From NCBI GenBank assembly GCA_030430425.1, contig JAUIFS010000004.1, positions 1 through 34,792 of the forward strand: DNA of 34,792 nucleotides, given 5' to 3'. The DNA is from a bacterium. GTDB lineage: Bacteria > Patescibacteriota > Minisyncoccia > Phycocordibacterales > UBA918. Under the pieces are notes generated by a model. That model saw nothing but the letters and a program-made list of their open reading frames with translations, was not told the DNA's origin and did no database searches. Shown here piece after piece: positions 14,114 through 21,352 of this stretch. The stretch's first letter is position 1, and each line of letters begins with the position of its first letter. The translations under genes were made by a program, and so were the position numbers.

Positions 14114-14548
14114 TTACACACGGGTCTCTTCTCGTTTCACGAACTTTGCTTTGAGCGGAAGCTTACATGCTGCCTTTCGGAGCGCTTCTCGTGCAACTTC
14201 TTCAGAGACACCGTCAATTTCGAATAAAATACGACCTGGGCGAACTTCAAACATGAAGTATTCAGGATCACCCTTTCCTTTCCCCATGCCTACTTCTGCA
14301 GGTTTCTTTGTTACCGGACGATCAGGGAAAATTCGAATCCAAATCTTTCCTGTCTTTCCAAGTGTTCGTGAGATAACGCGCCGCGCCGCTTCAATCTGGT
14401 TTGATCGTACACGTGCTTGCGTGGTTGCTTTTAGTCCATATGAACCAAATGCAACGGTTACCCCTCGTGTATCTGGGCGCATCAGCTTTTCAGGGCTTTT
14501 ACGCAACACTTGCCATTTTCGGTGTTTTACTTTCTTTGGAAATAACAT
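14114..14548 (-). CDS. rplP: 50S ribosomal protein L16
   Basis: 144 residues: [12 protein letters not shown] start, [23 protein letters not shown] and [11 protein letters not shown]16 shapes the A-site tRNA elbow contact. It starts 5 bases after the rpsC stop. Confidence 0.98.
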   Translation of the reverse strand: MLFPKKVKHRKWQVLRKSPEKLMRPDTRGVTVAFGSYGLKATTQARVRSNQIEAARRVISRTLGKTGKIWIRIFPDRPVTKKPAEVGMGKGKGDPEYFMFEVRPGRILFEIDGVSEEVAREALRKAACKLPLKAKFVKREETRV

Positions 14549-14553
14549 ACGCG

Positions 14554-15264
14554 TTATGCTCGGTTAGAACGACGTGCTCCTTTCGAATCAGACGCATCTG
14601 CGTTTCGATTTTCGAACACTTCACCTCGATAAATCCAAACCTTAATACCAATCACACCGTACGGTAGATTTGCACGCTCACGCGCATAATCGATATCAGC
14701 GCGTAGGGTTTGTAGGGGGACTCGACCTTTTTTGAGTTCTTCGCGTCGTGCCATGTCAGCACCACCAAGTCGTCCGGATACGCTAATACGTACTCCTTGT
14801 ACATCTCGGTTTGCCATACACTTCTCAACCGTCTGCTTGAGCACACGACGGAATGGCATACGCTTCTCTAGTCCCTCAGCAACCATCTGCGCAACAATGT
14901 TTGCAGACGCTTCAACTGAGCGAACTTCTTCAATATCAATTTTGATTTCTGGCTTTTCAGAAAGCTTCAGCTTTCGCAGGAGCATATCAACATCCTTCCG
15001 GAGTTGTGTTGCACCTTCACCACTGCGACCGATCACCAGACCAGGTCGTGCAGTTTTAATGAGAATACGAAGTGTCTTCTCATTTCGCTCAATCTCTACA
15101 GCATCGATTGACATACCCTTGAGTTTCCCTGCAAGAAGCTTTCGGATAGCCGCATCAGTCCGTAGATATTCACGGTACTGTGCTGGGTTTGTTGTAAACC
15201 AGCGACTCTTCCAGTCACGGTTGATGCCCAGTCGTTGTACGTATGGATGTGCTATGTGTGTCAT
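14554..15264 (-). CDS. rpsC: 30S ribosomal protein S3
   Basis: 236 residues. A type II KH domain with [10 protein letters not shown] lies near residues 75-85 and the C-terminal domain with [16 protein letters not shown] follows. S3 helps form the mRNA entry tunnel. The C-terminal tail [16 protein letters not shown] is short and basic. Confidence 0.98.
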   Translation of the reverse strand: MTHIAHPYVQRLGINRDWKSRWFTTNPAQYREYLRTDAAIRKLLAGKLKGMSIDAVEIERNEKTLRILIKTARPGLVIGRSGEGATQLRKDVDMLLRKLKLSEKPEIKIDIEEVRSVEASANIVAQMVAEGLEKRMPFRRVLKQTVEKCMANRDVQGVRISVSGRLGGADMARREELKKGRVPLQTLRADIDYARERANLPYGVIGIKVWIYRGEVFENRNADASDSKGARRSNRA

Positions 15265-15276
15265 AGTGGATTCCGA

Positions 15277-15600
15277 TTACTTAACGCCGAGTTCAACGGC
15301 AATGTGACTACTCCGCTTGTTGATTCGTGATGCACTACCGCGCGCACGAGCTCGAAAACGTTTGAGTGTCGCCGCTTGGTCGACCGTCACTGTTTTGATA
15401 AATAGTTTTTCTACATCTGCTCCCTTTTGCACTGCATTTGCTTGTGCTGATTGGATGAGCTTTGCAAATGGTCCTGATGCACGCTTGTCTACAAACTGTA
15501 GTGTGTGTAGTGCGTCAGTAACCTTCTTTCCTCGAACAAGATCAGCAATAAGGCGAACCTTACGTGGTGACTGTCGGTAGTTCTTTAAAACTGCTTTCAT
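15277..15600 (-). CDS. rplV: 50S ribosomal protein L22
   Basis: 107 residues, starting M-K-A-V-L-K-N-Y-R-Q-S-P-R-K-V-R-L-I-A-D and containing the extended loop F-R-A-R-A-R-G-S-A that lines the exit tunnel. The usual G-R-A tip motif is replaced by G-S-A. Spacing to rpsS is 14 bases. Confidence 0.97.
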   Translation of the reverse strand: MKAVLKNYRQSPRKVRLIADLVRGKKVTDALHTLQFVDKRASGPFAKLIQSAQANAVQKGADVEKLFIKTVTVDQAATLKRFRARARGSASRINKRSSHIAVELGVK

Positions 15601-15614
15601 ATCTATTCGTAAGA

Positions 15615-15944
15615 TTATGCTGAAGCTTTAGCAGCTTTTGCTGCAGCGATTTCAGCTTCCTTCTTCTTCTGATCAAGTTCTTTCTGCATTTTACCTCCAT
15701 GGCGGTAAAACTTCTTTGTTGGTGAAAACTCTCCCAGTCGGTGTCCGACCATATCTTCCGTAACCAGTACGTCGATATGATCTTTTCCGTTGTGAACTCC
15801 AAACGTGAAGCCCACCATTTCTGGTGAAATCACCGATGCACGAGCCCATGTTTTGATAGATGCTGTTTCTTGCGGCTTCTTGCCATCAATCTTTTTTAGC
15901 AACTTCTCATCTACGTATGGACCCTTATAAAGTGATCGTGACAT
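15615..15944 (-). CDS. rpsS: 30S ribosomal protein S19 with helical C-terminal tail
   Basis: 109 residues from ATG 15944 ([12 protein letters not shown]). The core motif [17 protein letters not shown] is present. A tail of about 20 residues rich in K, E and A extends past the usual end. The upstream in-frame ATG at 15980 is rejected because a TATATT box lies exactly six bases before 15944. This gene restarts the ribosomal run after the island between rplB and rpsS. Confidence 0.97.
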   Translation of the reverse strand: MSRSLYKGPYVDEKLLKKIDGKKPQETASIKTWARASVISPEMVGFTFGVHNGKDHIDVLVTEDMVGHRLGEFSPTKKFYRHGGKMQKELDQKKKEAEIAAAKAAKASA

Positions 15945-15956
15945 AAAGAAAATATA
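15945..15956 (-). promoter_or_regulatory. Candidate leaderless promoter (-10) of rpsS
   Basis: TATATT, six bases, ATG on the minus strand. No good -35 match was seen. It would let rpsS-rplV-rpsC and following genes be transcribed independently of the genes upstream. Confidence 0.5.
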
Positions 15957-16502
15957 ATTTCCCTGAAGCAGACACTGCACTATGTACCAGTATTTCTACT
16001 GCACAAAAACATTGTGCCTGTTTCATGGAGATCTACGTCTACAGAAAACACAAACGGTGTACTGTAGCCGCATACTTAATAATTATTCTGCCTCCCCCAT
16101 AGTTTGTTCATAACAAAATATGAGTTTGTGTAACGGTTTGTTGTTCATGATTGTCCTGCCAGGGACGAATCGCGAACAAAAAGAAAGTTTGAACACAGTA
16201 CTGTCGAAAGAAACTGTTTCGCGTCGTCGTCTTTAAAAATACGGCTACATTTCTTTTACTGCTCTTCACTGAATGTATATTCAGCTCCTCTCATTAAAAG
16301 AAATTCACTCTTATTTTTAAAAACTTTAGATCGCGATCAAACTTCGTCTTTGTTCTTGAACGAGGTTAGAACGTCGCCAATACTACGCGAAATAGCAAGA
16401 GAAGTCAATCATCCCCTTGCCTGATTCGATACAGTAGTGATCAACAGCCCATCTCTTGTATTTTGATCATAACAGCGGTACAAAGAGGAGAGAGCACCAT
16501 AC
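15957..16502. other. Gene-free region between rpsS and the plus-strand gene 16516-16755
   Basis: About 550 bases without a convincing gene. It contains an 18-base-arm imperfect hairpin near 16045-16075 (CTACAG...CTGTAG), a three-part symmetric stem-loop at 16232-16321 and the palindrome GATCGCGATC near 16331. The plus-strand side must carry the promoter of the gene at 16516; TTGTAT, 17 bases, TACAAA near 16457 is a weak candidate. Confidence 0.5.
16232..16321. repeat. Three-helix symmetric stem-loop
   Basis: Nested complementary arms: TTTAAAAAT (16232-16240) with ATTTTTAAA (16313-16321), TTCTTTTA (16251-16258) with TAAAAGAA (16294-16301), and CTGAAT with ATTCAG around GTAT (16269-16284). Internal loops of 9-11 bases separate the helices on both sides, giving near-symmetric spacing. 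Confidence 0.5.
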
Positions 16503-16515
16503 AAGGAGAAGAACC

Positions 16516-16755
16516 ATGGTTACGTACAACAGCAACGATCAGCATCCTGGAGATGATGCGTACATCGAAGGAGTTGATGGTGATGGCGGCAGACTTGCAC
16601 AAGGTTTTGTGAACCATCACAAACCAACCAATGGTGACATCGCTGCGCAGCGTCTTGGAGAAGCAACTGAGCATCGTGCGGATGACACGAGCAAAGATGC
16701 TCAAAAGGAAGCAGCTTTGCTGAGTATTGCGGGTCTTGCAGGAGGTACTGTGTAA
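16516..16755 (+). CDS. Unknown 79-residue acidic/His-rich protein
   Basis: Start ATG 16516 is fixed by AAGGAG eight bases upstream; the frame is open further upstream but lacks any signal there. The protein is rich in D, G, H and A (M-V-T-Y-N-S-N-D-Q-H-P-G-D-D), without membrane segment or signal peptide, and ends with A-L-L-S-I-A-G-L-A-G-G-T-V. No family recognised. It lies in an island of plus-strand genes inside a minus-strand ribosomal cluster and has its own terminator right after the stop. Confidence 0.65.
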   Translation: MVTYNSNDQHPGDDAYIEGVDGDGGRLAQGFVNHHKPTNGDIAAQRLGEATEHRADDTSKDAQKEAALLSIAGLAGGTV

Positions 16756-16757
16756 AA

Positions 16758-16784
16758 AAAGAGGGGCACAACGTGCTCCTCTTT
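16758..16784 (+). terminator. Terminator of the 16516-16755 gene
   Basis: AAAGAGGGGCAC, loop AAC, GTGCTCCTCTTT (one G-T pair), followed by a T-rich stretch on the plus strand, three bases after the stop codon. Confidence 0.8.
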
Positions 16785-16812
16785 CTCTTATATATGCTAC
16801 CCTGAAGACATC

Positions 16813-17133
16813 ATGGCAAAACAACGTGGCAGACGTCATACGACACTCACCCAAACTGCAGAGGAAGTGGTGCGTGTCCTAAAACAAATACCTGAAGTAA
16901 AAATGATTGCACCGGGGGAAATCAAAAAAAACTCACGCAAGGGTACAGGGACACGCTTTATGACTGTGGTCTACACCACTGCTGGTTTTGAACTGATTAT
17001 TTCTGGTCAGAGCGTCCAGAAGGTAGCCGTACACACCAATACCTCTCCAAAAGTAGTGACCGAACATCTCAAAACACATAAAAAACTACAACATTTTATA
17101 TTCAAAGAGCGGAATCGAAAGCCAGAAATATAA
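16813..17133 (+). CDS. Unknown small basic protein, weakly DUF2103-like
   Basis: 106 residues starting M-A-K-Q-R-G-R-R-H-T-T-L-T. The order of features (R-R-H near the start, a helix, then I-A-P-G-E-I, then G-F-E-L-I-I-S-G-Q-S-V-Q-K-V-A-V-H-T) recalls the DUF2103 family, a small predicted metal-binding protein of unknown role; this is pattern memory only. The rest is basic (K-K-N-S-R-K-G-T-G-T-R) and could contact nucleic acid. It follows the 16516-16755 gene in the same direction after a terminator, and the convergent gene 17182-17748 lies beyond a shared terminator. Confidence 0.6.
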   Translation: MAKQRGRRHTTLTQTAEEVVRVLKQIPEVKMIAPGEIKKNSRKGTGTRFMTVVYTTAGFELIISGQSVQKVAVHTNTSPKVVTEHLKTHKKLQHFIFKERNRKPEI

Positions 17134-17159
17134 AAACCTGCACGTATGCAGGTTTTTAT
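17130..17159. terminator. Bidirectional terminator between convergent genes
   Basis: ATAAAAACCTGCA, loop CGTA, TGCAGGTTTTTAT. It overlaps the stop of 16813-17133 and serves 17182-17748 from the other side. Confidence 0.85.
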
Positions 17160-17181
17160 TTTTAGAAATGAGAGGACAGTA

Positions 17182-17748
17182 TTAGTTAATTCTCGTCATA
17201 AAGCCTCCCAAGCCTCCATCACCAATACAGACTGCATTGCATGCAAGTAAATTCATTTCCTTTTGCTTATAGAAATGCAACATCCACTTTCCTCCGCCAG
17301 TAGGAACTACCTGGCAAGAAACGTTGTCTCCATCTTTATAGCTTGCACGGATTTCAACACCACTGAGCATACAGAAATCTTTCTTACCAAGGTCTCTTCG
17401 TATATCGATAGTTCTATCAGCAAAAGAATAATATCCATGACGTGTCGTACGGAAACTTGAAGAGTTAACACTTGCAGGAGTAAAGCAATTTGCACCGTTT
17501 TGATCACAATACTGCGGTGAGCGCATCTGTCCAGCTGCTGTTACACGAGAGGTGGAATTTAACTGACTCGCTGTCAGTGCACCGCTTTTTGTTTGTGCGT
17601 CACTGCTTACGTTAATCGGCGCCGGTGCATTGTTTGCCGCAGACGGCGTTCCTGTTGGTGCAGTAAATGCTGCATTGATAAAGTTTGATGATAAAAGCAC
17701 CGTGAAGATAACGAGTAATGGGGTAAGTTTTATAAGTGTATGTTTCAT
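17182..17748 (-). CDS. Exported protein of unknown function, CPR type
   Basis: 188 residues from ATG 17748 (M-K-H-T-L-I-K-L-T-P). A Sec signal peptide covers residues 1-26 (hydrophobic L-L-V-I-F-T-V-L-L, cleavage after N-A). The mature start A-F-T-A-P-T-G-T-P and N-A-P-A-P-I-N-V-S-S-D-A-Q-T-K-S-G is a motif I associate with many Parcubacteria secreted proteins. Six cysteines in the mature part (for example C-D-Q-N-G-A-N-C and L-L-A-C-N-A-V-C) could form disulfides. The ATG lies exactly six bases after TACAAT, indicating a leaderless mRNA. It may be a surface or pilus-associated protein; this is inference. Confidence 0.75.
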   Translation of the reverse strand: MKHTLIKLTPLLVIFTVLLSSNFINAAFTAPTGTPSAANNAPAPINVSSDAQTKSGALTASQLNSTSRVTAAGQMRSPQYCDQNGANCFTPASVNSSSFRTTRHGYYSFADRTIDIRRDLGKKDFCMLSGVEIRASYKDGDNVSCQVVPTGGGKWMLHFYKQKEMNLLACNAVCIGDGGLGGFMTRIN

Positions 17749-17760
17749 AGGTATATTGTA
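17749..17760 (-). promoter_or_regulatory. Leaderless promoter (-10) of the exported protein 17182-17748
   Basis: TACAAT, six bases, ATG on the minus strand; five of six to consensus. The same hexamer and spacing occur before 26243-27148. Confidence 0.55.
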
Positions 17761-17830
17761 CTTTGCAAAGCAGCGCACAAAGGGGAGATATACACAGTCG
17801 TTACTTTATCACCTTAATGACTCCGTAGCC

Positions 17831-18379
17831 TTACGTAACAGATCTTTCAGCCTGATTGAGATATTCTTCAAAATCTTCGAATAGCTCATATCCAGCATCA
17901 GTCAGTTCTTGATAGAGTTTTGGGTAGTCAACTTCTGCTCTATAAAATTTTTGAACAAGCGAACGAACCAAATCATTTTCTTTGCATAGCAAAAGGAAGT
18001 CTTCTGGTGTTTCAATCTGCATAGTATCAAGCGCCTTTTCTACACCCACCGCTTCACGTTGCCAAACAGGTATGTACGTGTCCCCTTCTATAATTCGATT
18101 TTGTAATTCAAGAGCAAACTGAGTTGCAGACACCTGCTCAGGAAGTGAAACGTCAGCATCGGCAATTATGTCTGCTAATGCTGACTCAATAAGCACCAAG
18201 TCACGCCGATCAGTTAGTGTTGCGTCAGGCTGTTCTGAAATATTTTTTAACTGATCTAGATACCTAAAGACCTGATCTTTTACTTCTTCGTGATCTAAAA
18301 GATATTGCGCAAAGACTGTCAGCTCAGGAGTTTTAACCTTTTCTTTTCTGAGAAAGCTCGGGATTTCAAATGTTTTCAT
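17831..18379 (-). CDS. Unknown acidic helical protein
   Basis: 182 residues from ATG 18379 (M-K-T-F-E-I-P-S-F-L-R-K-E-K). No family recognised. The sequence is acidic and helix-rich throughout (D-H-E-E-V-K-D-Q-V-F-R-Y-L-D-Q-L and D-A-G-Y-E-L-F-E-D-F-E-E-Y-L), with no signal peptide or membrane segment, so it is likely cytoplasmic. It follows rplB after a strong terminator, and its own TATGAT box ends exactly six bases before the ATG. It belongs to the inserted island rather than the ribosomal operon. Confidence 0.65.
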   Translation of the reverse strand: MKTFEIPSFLRKEKVKTPELTVFAQYLLDHEEVKDQVFRYLDQLKNISEQPDATLTDRRDLVLIESALADIIADADVSLPEQVSATQFALELQNRIIEGDTYIPVWQREAVGVEKALDTMQIETPEDFLLLCKENDLVRSLVQKFYRAEVDYPKLYQELTDAGYELFEDFEEYLNQAERSVT

Positions 18380-18391
18380 AAAACTATCATA
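18380..18391 (-). promoter_or_regulatory. Leaderless promoter (-10) of 17831-18379
   Basis: TATGAT, six bases (AGTTTT), ATG on the minus strand. It starts within three bases of the terminator stem at 18394-18440, so terminator and promoter are packed back to back. Confidence 0.55.
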
Positions 18392-18393
18392 CA

Positions 18394-18440
18394 CTACATA
18401 CACAAGACCGGCAGCATAGCTGCCGGTCTTGTGTATGTAG
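18394..18440. terminator. 21-bp terminator hairpin after rplB
   Basis: A perfect 21-bp stem with loop CATAG, core AAGACCGGCAG. It begins 11 bases after the rplB stop on the minus strand. The core CAAGACCGGC closely resembles that of the fusA terminator at 27191-27231. Confidence 0.75.
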
Positions 18441-18451
18441 TACTACAAACA

Positions 18452-19303
18452 TTATCGTCGCTTTCCAACCTTTCGGCGAGAAACAATGAGTTTGTTTGAG
18501 TATTTCTTTGGTGACCGAGTCTTCTGCCCCTTACCAGTAGGACGACCTTGTTTTGTACGAGATCGTTTATGACCTCGTGGCGCCTTACCTTCACCACCAC
18601 CATGCGGGTGATCTACTGCGTTTCGAGCCGTACCACGTGTCTTCGGACGAAGACCCATGTGTCGTGCACGTCCTGCTTTACCAATTGATACCAAACGATG
18701 CTCTTCGTTCGATACCTCACCTACGGTTGCCCAACAGGTTGAAAGCACCTTACGGATCTCACTTGAAGGCATCTTCAGCTGTGTGTACCCCGCATCGTGT
18801 GCCACCACTTCAGCATAGTTACCTGCTGAGCGAGCAATACGTGCTCCACCATTTGGCTTCATTTCAATTGCGTACACAAAGGTACCTACAGGAATGTTTG
18901 CAAGCGGGAGACGATTTCCGAGCTTTGGCTTTGCAGTTTCAGAAACAATAAATGTATCACCTGCTTTCATTTCTTGTGGTGCAAGAATGTACCGTCGCTC
19001 ACCATCTTTATACAGCACAAGTGCGATAAACCCTGATCGATACGGATCATACTCGATTGTTTCGATCTTTGCAGGAATATCCTTCTTGTTGAACGTAAAG
19101 TCAACCATTCGGTACTTACGCTTGTTTCCATTCCCACGGTACCAGTTGGTAATACGTCCTTGTGAGTTACGTCCACCGGTAGACTTCTTACCCTTGGTAA
19201 GTGACTTGTGTGGATTGCTCTTGGTTGAGGTTAACTTCTTCTTGTATTCAATCACCGATCCGTCACGACGTCCTGGTGACGTTGGTTTATATTTCTTTAC
19301 CAT
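18452..19303 (-). CDS. rplB: 50S ribosomal protein L2
   Basis: 283 residues. K-K-Y-K-P-T-S-P-G-R-R start, G-R-N-S-Q-G-R-I-T-N-W-Y-R-G, and the C-terminal N-A-V-D-H-P-H-G-G-G-E-G containing the conserved histidine near the peptidyl transferase centre. It ends G-K-R-R. It is the last gene of the rplC-rplD-rplW-rplB run; the next gene in the usual order, rpsS, is about 2.5 kb away. Confidence 0.98.
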   Translation of the reverse strand: MVKKYKPTSPGRRDGSVIEYKKKLTSTKSNPHKSLTKGKKSTGGRNSQGRITNWYRGNGNKRKYRMVDFTFNKKDIPAKIETIEYDPYRSGFIALVLYKDGERRYILAPQEMKAGDTFIVSETAKPKLGNRLPLANIPVGTFVYAIEMKPNGGARIARSAGNYAEVVAHDAGYTQLKMPSSEIRKVLSTCWATVGEVSNEEHRLVSIGKAGRARHMGLRPKTRGTARNAVDHPHGGGEGKAPRGHKRSRTKQGRPTGKGQKTRSPKKYSNKLIVSRRKVGKRR

Positions 19304-19318
19304 AGTATATACCTAGAA

Positions 19319-19687
19319 TTACACAAGGCTGATTGAGTCACCGTCCTTCAAGTAGACGTATGCCTTCTTCATACCTTTTTCTGTTAACCGTCGACCTTTT
19401 GCTCGCGACATAACTTGTCGTGAAGATTTATTTACGATGTTTACTTTCACCGGCGTCACATTGAAGAGTGCCTTCACTGCATCTCGCACATCATACTTAG
19501 TTGCGTCTTTGCGAACAATAAATGTATACACATTTTTTTCGCCAAGTCCCACAGCTTTTTCAGTAATCCGTGGTTGGATGAGTACAGAGGCAAGATCGCG
19601 GTCAGTGGGCAGTGAATTGTTCACCACTTCCTGCACCGCAGTCTTTTCTTCAGTGTTTGAATCATTTTTTCGACTAAAGAGTGCCAT
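19319..19687 (-). CDS. rplW: 50S ribosomal protein L23
   Basis: 122 residues. The core I-Q-P-R-I-T-E-K-A-V-G-L and V-Y-T-F-I-V-R-K-D-A-T-K-Y-D-V-R-D-A-V-K is preceded by a polar extension of about 30 residues (M-A-L-F-S-R-K-N-D-S-N-T-E-E-K). L23 docks trigger factor and SRP at the tunnel exit. Confidence 0.97.
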   Translation of the reverse strand: MALFSRKNDSNTEEKTAVQEVVNNSLPTDRDLASVLIQPRITEKAVGLGEKNVYTFIVRKDATKYDVRDAVKALFNVTPVKVNIVNKSSRQVMSRAKGRRLTEKGMKKAYVYLKDGDSISLV

Positions 19688-19708
19688 GATAATTAATTTA
19701 ATTGACTA

Positions 19709-20386
19709 TTATGCTGCTGCTTTCTTACCCACACGTGCCTCGAGAGTTTCGAGAGCCGTACTTGGATCTGCAACAACAACATACTTGTAGGTAAGAAGAT
19801 CAACTGGGTTGATATCCTTTGCCTGAGTTACTTCAATATTTCCGAAATTTCGGAAACTTTTTTCAGTGTTTTCATCTCGCTTTGAAAGTACTACCAATGC
19901 AGCGTTCTTTCGTTTTGTTGCAAGCGCTTCAACACCTGTCCCTTTCGCAAGGGCCACCACTGCAGCTTTCGCTTCAGCAGCCTTTGGTGCTTCGAATGCA
20001 AATTGATCAACAAAGATCATCTCACCATCTGCAAACTTCTTCGCAAGTGTAGAAGCAAGTGCCTTCGCACGAACCTTCTTGTTGATTTTCTTTGCGTAGT
20101 CTTTTTCACTTCGTGGTCCGAAGGTGACACCACCACCAACCCAGATCGGTGAACGTCGTGAGCCGTGTCGCGCGCGACCTGTTCCTTTCTGCTTCCATGG
20201 CTTTTTACCACCTCCGCGTACTTCACTGCGATCTTTTGTGTGTGCAGTACCTGCCCGTGCATTACTCTGCATTGAGACCACTACCTCATGTACTAGGTCA
20301 GCATTCCATGCTGTACCAAATACAGATTCTGGAAGTGTTACCTTCCCTGTTTCTTTCCCGTCTTGAGAAAATACTTTTGTATCCAT
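19709..20386 (-). CDS. rplD: 50S ribosomal protein L4
   Basis: 225 residues. The tunnel loop R-G-G-G-K-K-P-W-K-Q-K-G-T-G-R-A-R-H-G-S-R-R-S follows the usual order, with F-G-P-R after it. In E. coli L4 represses its own operon; whether it does here is unknown. It starts 10 bases after the rplC stop. Confidence 0.97.
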   Translation of the reverse strand: MDTKVFSQDGKETGKVTLPESVFGTAWNADLVHEVVVSMQSNARAGTAHTKDRSEVRGGGKKPWKQKGTGRARHGSRRSPIWVGGGVTFGPRSEKDYAKKINKKVRAKALASTLAKKFADGEMIFVDQFAFEAPKAAEAKAAVVALAKGTGVEALATKRKNAALVVLSKRDENTEKSFRNFGNIEVTQAKDINPVDLLTYKYVVVADPSTALETLEARVGKKAAA

Positions 20387-20396
20387 ACTGCTTGTA

Positions 20397-21017
20397 TTAC
20401 ACGTTTCGTACCTCTACTAATGTCCCCTTTCGACCCGGTACAGCTCCTGAGACAAGAAGAATGTTCTCATCTGCATTTACTTGTAGTACCCGAAGGTTCT
20501 TCACTGTCTTACGATCAGTTCCCATACGTCCTGCCATACGTGTTCCTTTGAATACGCGAGCTGGACCTGTTGCTCCAATTGACCCAGGAGCACGAAGTGT
20601 GTGCTTCTGACCGTGTGTCGCTTTGTTTCCTGCGAAATTGTATCGCTTAACGACACCTTGGAACCCTTTACCTTTTGAGATTGCTGAAACAACAACCTTG
20701 TCTCCTGCTTCAAAAACTGAGGCATCGACAGTTTGTCCCTTCTCAAGTCCTTCAACAGATTCGTCGTAGTTTACTCGAGTTCGGAATTCCTTTGCATGTT
20801 TGAAAGATCCACCAGCGTGTGCTTTTTGTGCCTTGTTTACGCGAGCCTCTTTCTGCTCAACAGATGCAATCTGCACTGCGTCGTATCCATCTTTATCAGC
20901 AGTTTTTATCTGCGTGATTGTTGCTGGAGAAACGCGGAGAATAGTTGCTCCGTGACATGTGCCATCTGCATCAAACACCTGTGTCATTCCCTCTTTTGTT
21001 CCTAGTATGAACTTCAT
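20397..21017 (-). CDS. rplC: 50S ribosomal protein L3
   Basis: 206 residues: M-K-F-I-L-G-T-K-E-G-M-T-Q-V-F-D start and K-G-F-Q-G-V-V-K-R-Y-N-F, followed by A-G-R-M-G-T-D-R-K-T-V. It is the first gene after the surface-protein insertion and has its own promoters and a leader of about 250 bases with a large hairpin and a structured element. No Shine-Dalgarno is seen; a hairpin ACTGAAAC...GTTTCAGT ends 10 bases before the ATG. Confidence 0.98.
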   Translation of the reverse strand: MKFILGTKEGMTQVFDADGTCHGATILRVSPATITQIKTADKDGYDAVQIASVEQKEARVNKAQKAHAGGSFKHAKEFRTRVNYDESVEGLEKGQTVDASVFEAGDKVVVSAISKGKGFQGVVKRYNFAGNKATHGQKHTLRAPGSIGATGPARVFKGTRMAGRMGTDRKTVKNLRVLQVNADENILLVSGAVPGRKGTLVEVRNV

Positions 21018-21073
21018 GTGAAATTTACTGAAACTAGTCTAATAAAAGCTTTATAAAACCTACGGTTTCAGTG

Positions 21074-21139
21074 CAGGTTGTCGCTATTTTTTACAAAATA
21101 GCTGACAACCTCTTGCGAAAGCCTCCCAGGCTTTCTCAC
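21074..21139 (-). ncRNA. Structured leader element, copy 2 (upstream of rplC)
   Basis: On the minus strand GUGAGAAAGCC, hairpin AAAGCC/GGCUUU with loop UGGGA, UUCGCAAGAGGUUGUC, then a stem AGGUUGUC/GACAACCU enclosing GCUAUUUU/AAAAUAGC. It aligns with copy 1 at 7105-7175 across nearly all of its length. One stem pair changed from T-A (copy 1) to C-G here, which supports an RNA structure. Function unknown. Confidence 0.55.
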
Positions 21140-21147
21140 CTCAAATA

Positions 21148-21207
21148 AGAAATCGCGCCGTTTTGGTGCGAGCAGAATGCTCGCACGTAAAAACGACGCG
21201 ATTTCTG
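21148..21207. repeat. Long hairpin in the rplC leader
   Basis: Three successive helices of 10, 6 and 9 bp with single-base bulges and a GAA loop. In RNA it would be a stem of about 25 bp upstream of the structured element. No U-run follows, so it is not a standard terminator. Confidence 0.6.
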
Positions 21208-21271
21208 CCCATTGGTTCTCACAATCGCAAGCGACTGATCGACGAACATAGGTCTTTAAAAGCTGATGAGC

Positions 21272-21299
21272 AGTATACTGATTTATTATACTTTTGCAA
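21272..21299 (-). promoter_or_regulatory. Promoters for rplC-rplD-rplW-rplB
   Basis: TTGCAA, 16 bases, TATACT on the minus strand; a second -10 box TATAAT (perfect) lies in the same spacer at 21285-21290. Both are just downstream of the terminator of the surface-protein gene. Confidence 0.6.
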
Positions 21300-21310
21300 G
21301 CATACCCCCA

Positions 21311-21340
21311 CCAAAAAACACCCCACAGGGTGTTTTTTGG
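21311..21340. terminator. Terminator of the surface-protein gene
   Basis: CCAAAAAACACCC, loop CACA, and the exact 13-base complement, 13 bases after the stop codon at 21353. Confidence 0.85.
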
Positions 21341-21352
21341 TATCGTCGTATA

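Larger units (their letters stand above)
21018..21310 (-). other. rplC leader region
   Basis: 335 bases separate the surface-protein gene from rplC. Besides the terminator of the former, they contain the rplC promoters (21272-21299), a long hairpin at 21148-21207 (arms AGAAATCGCG/CGCGATTTCT, CGTTTT/AAAACG, GTGCGAGCA/TGCTCGCAC), the structured element 21074-21139 and a final 8-bp hairpin before the ATG. This is the position where many bacteria place r-protein autoregulatory leaders. Confidence 0.6.
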
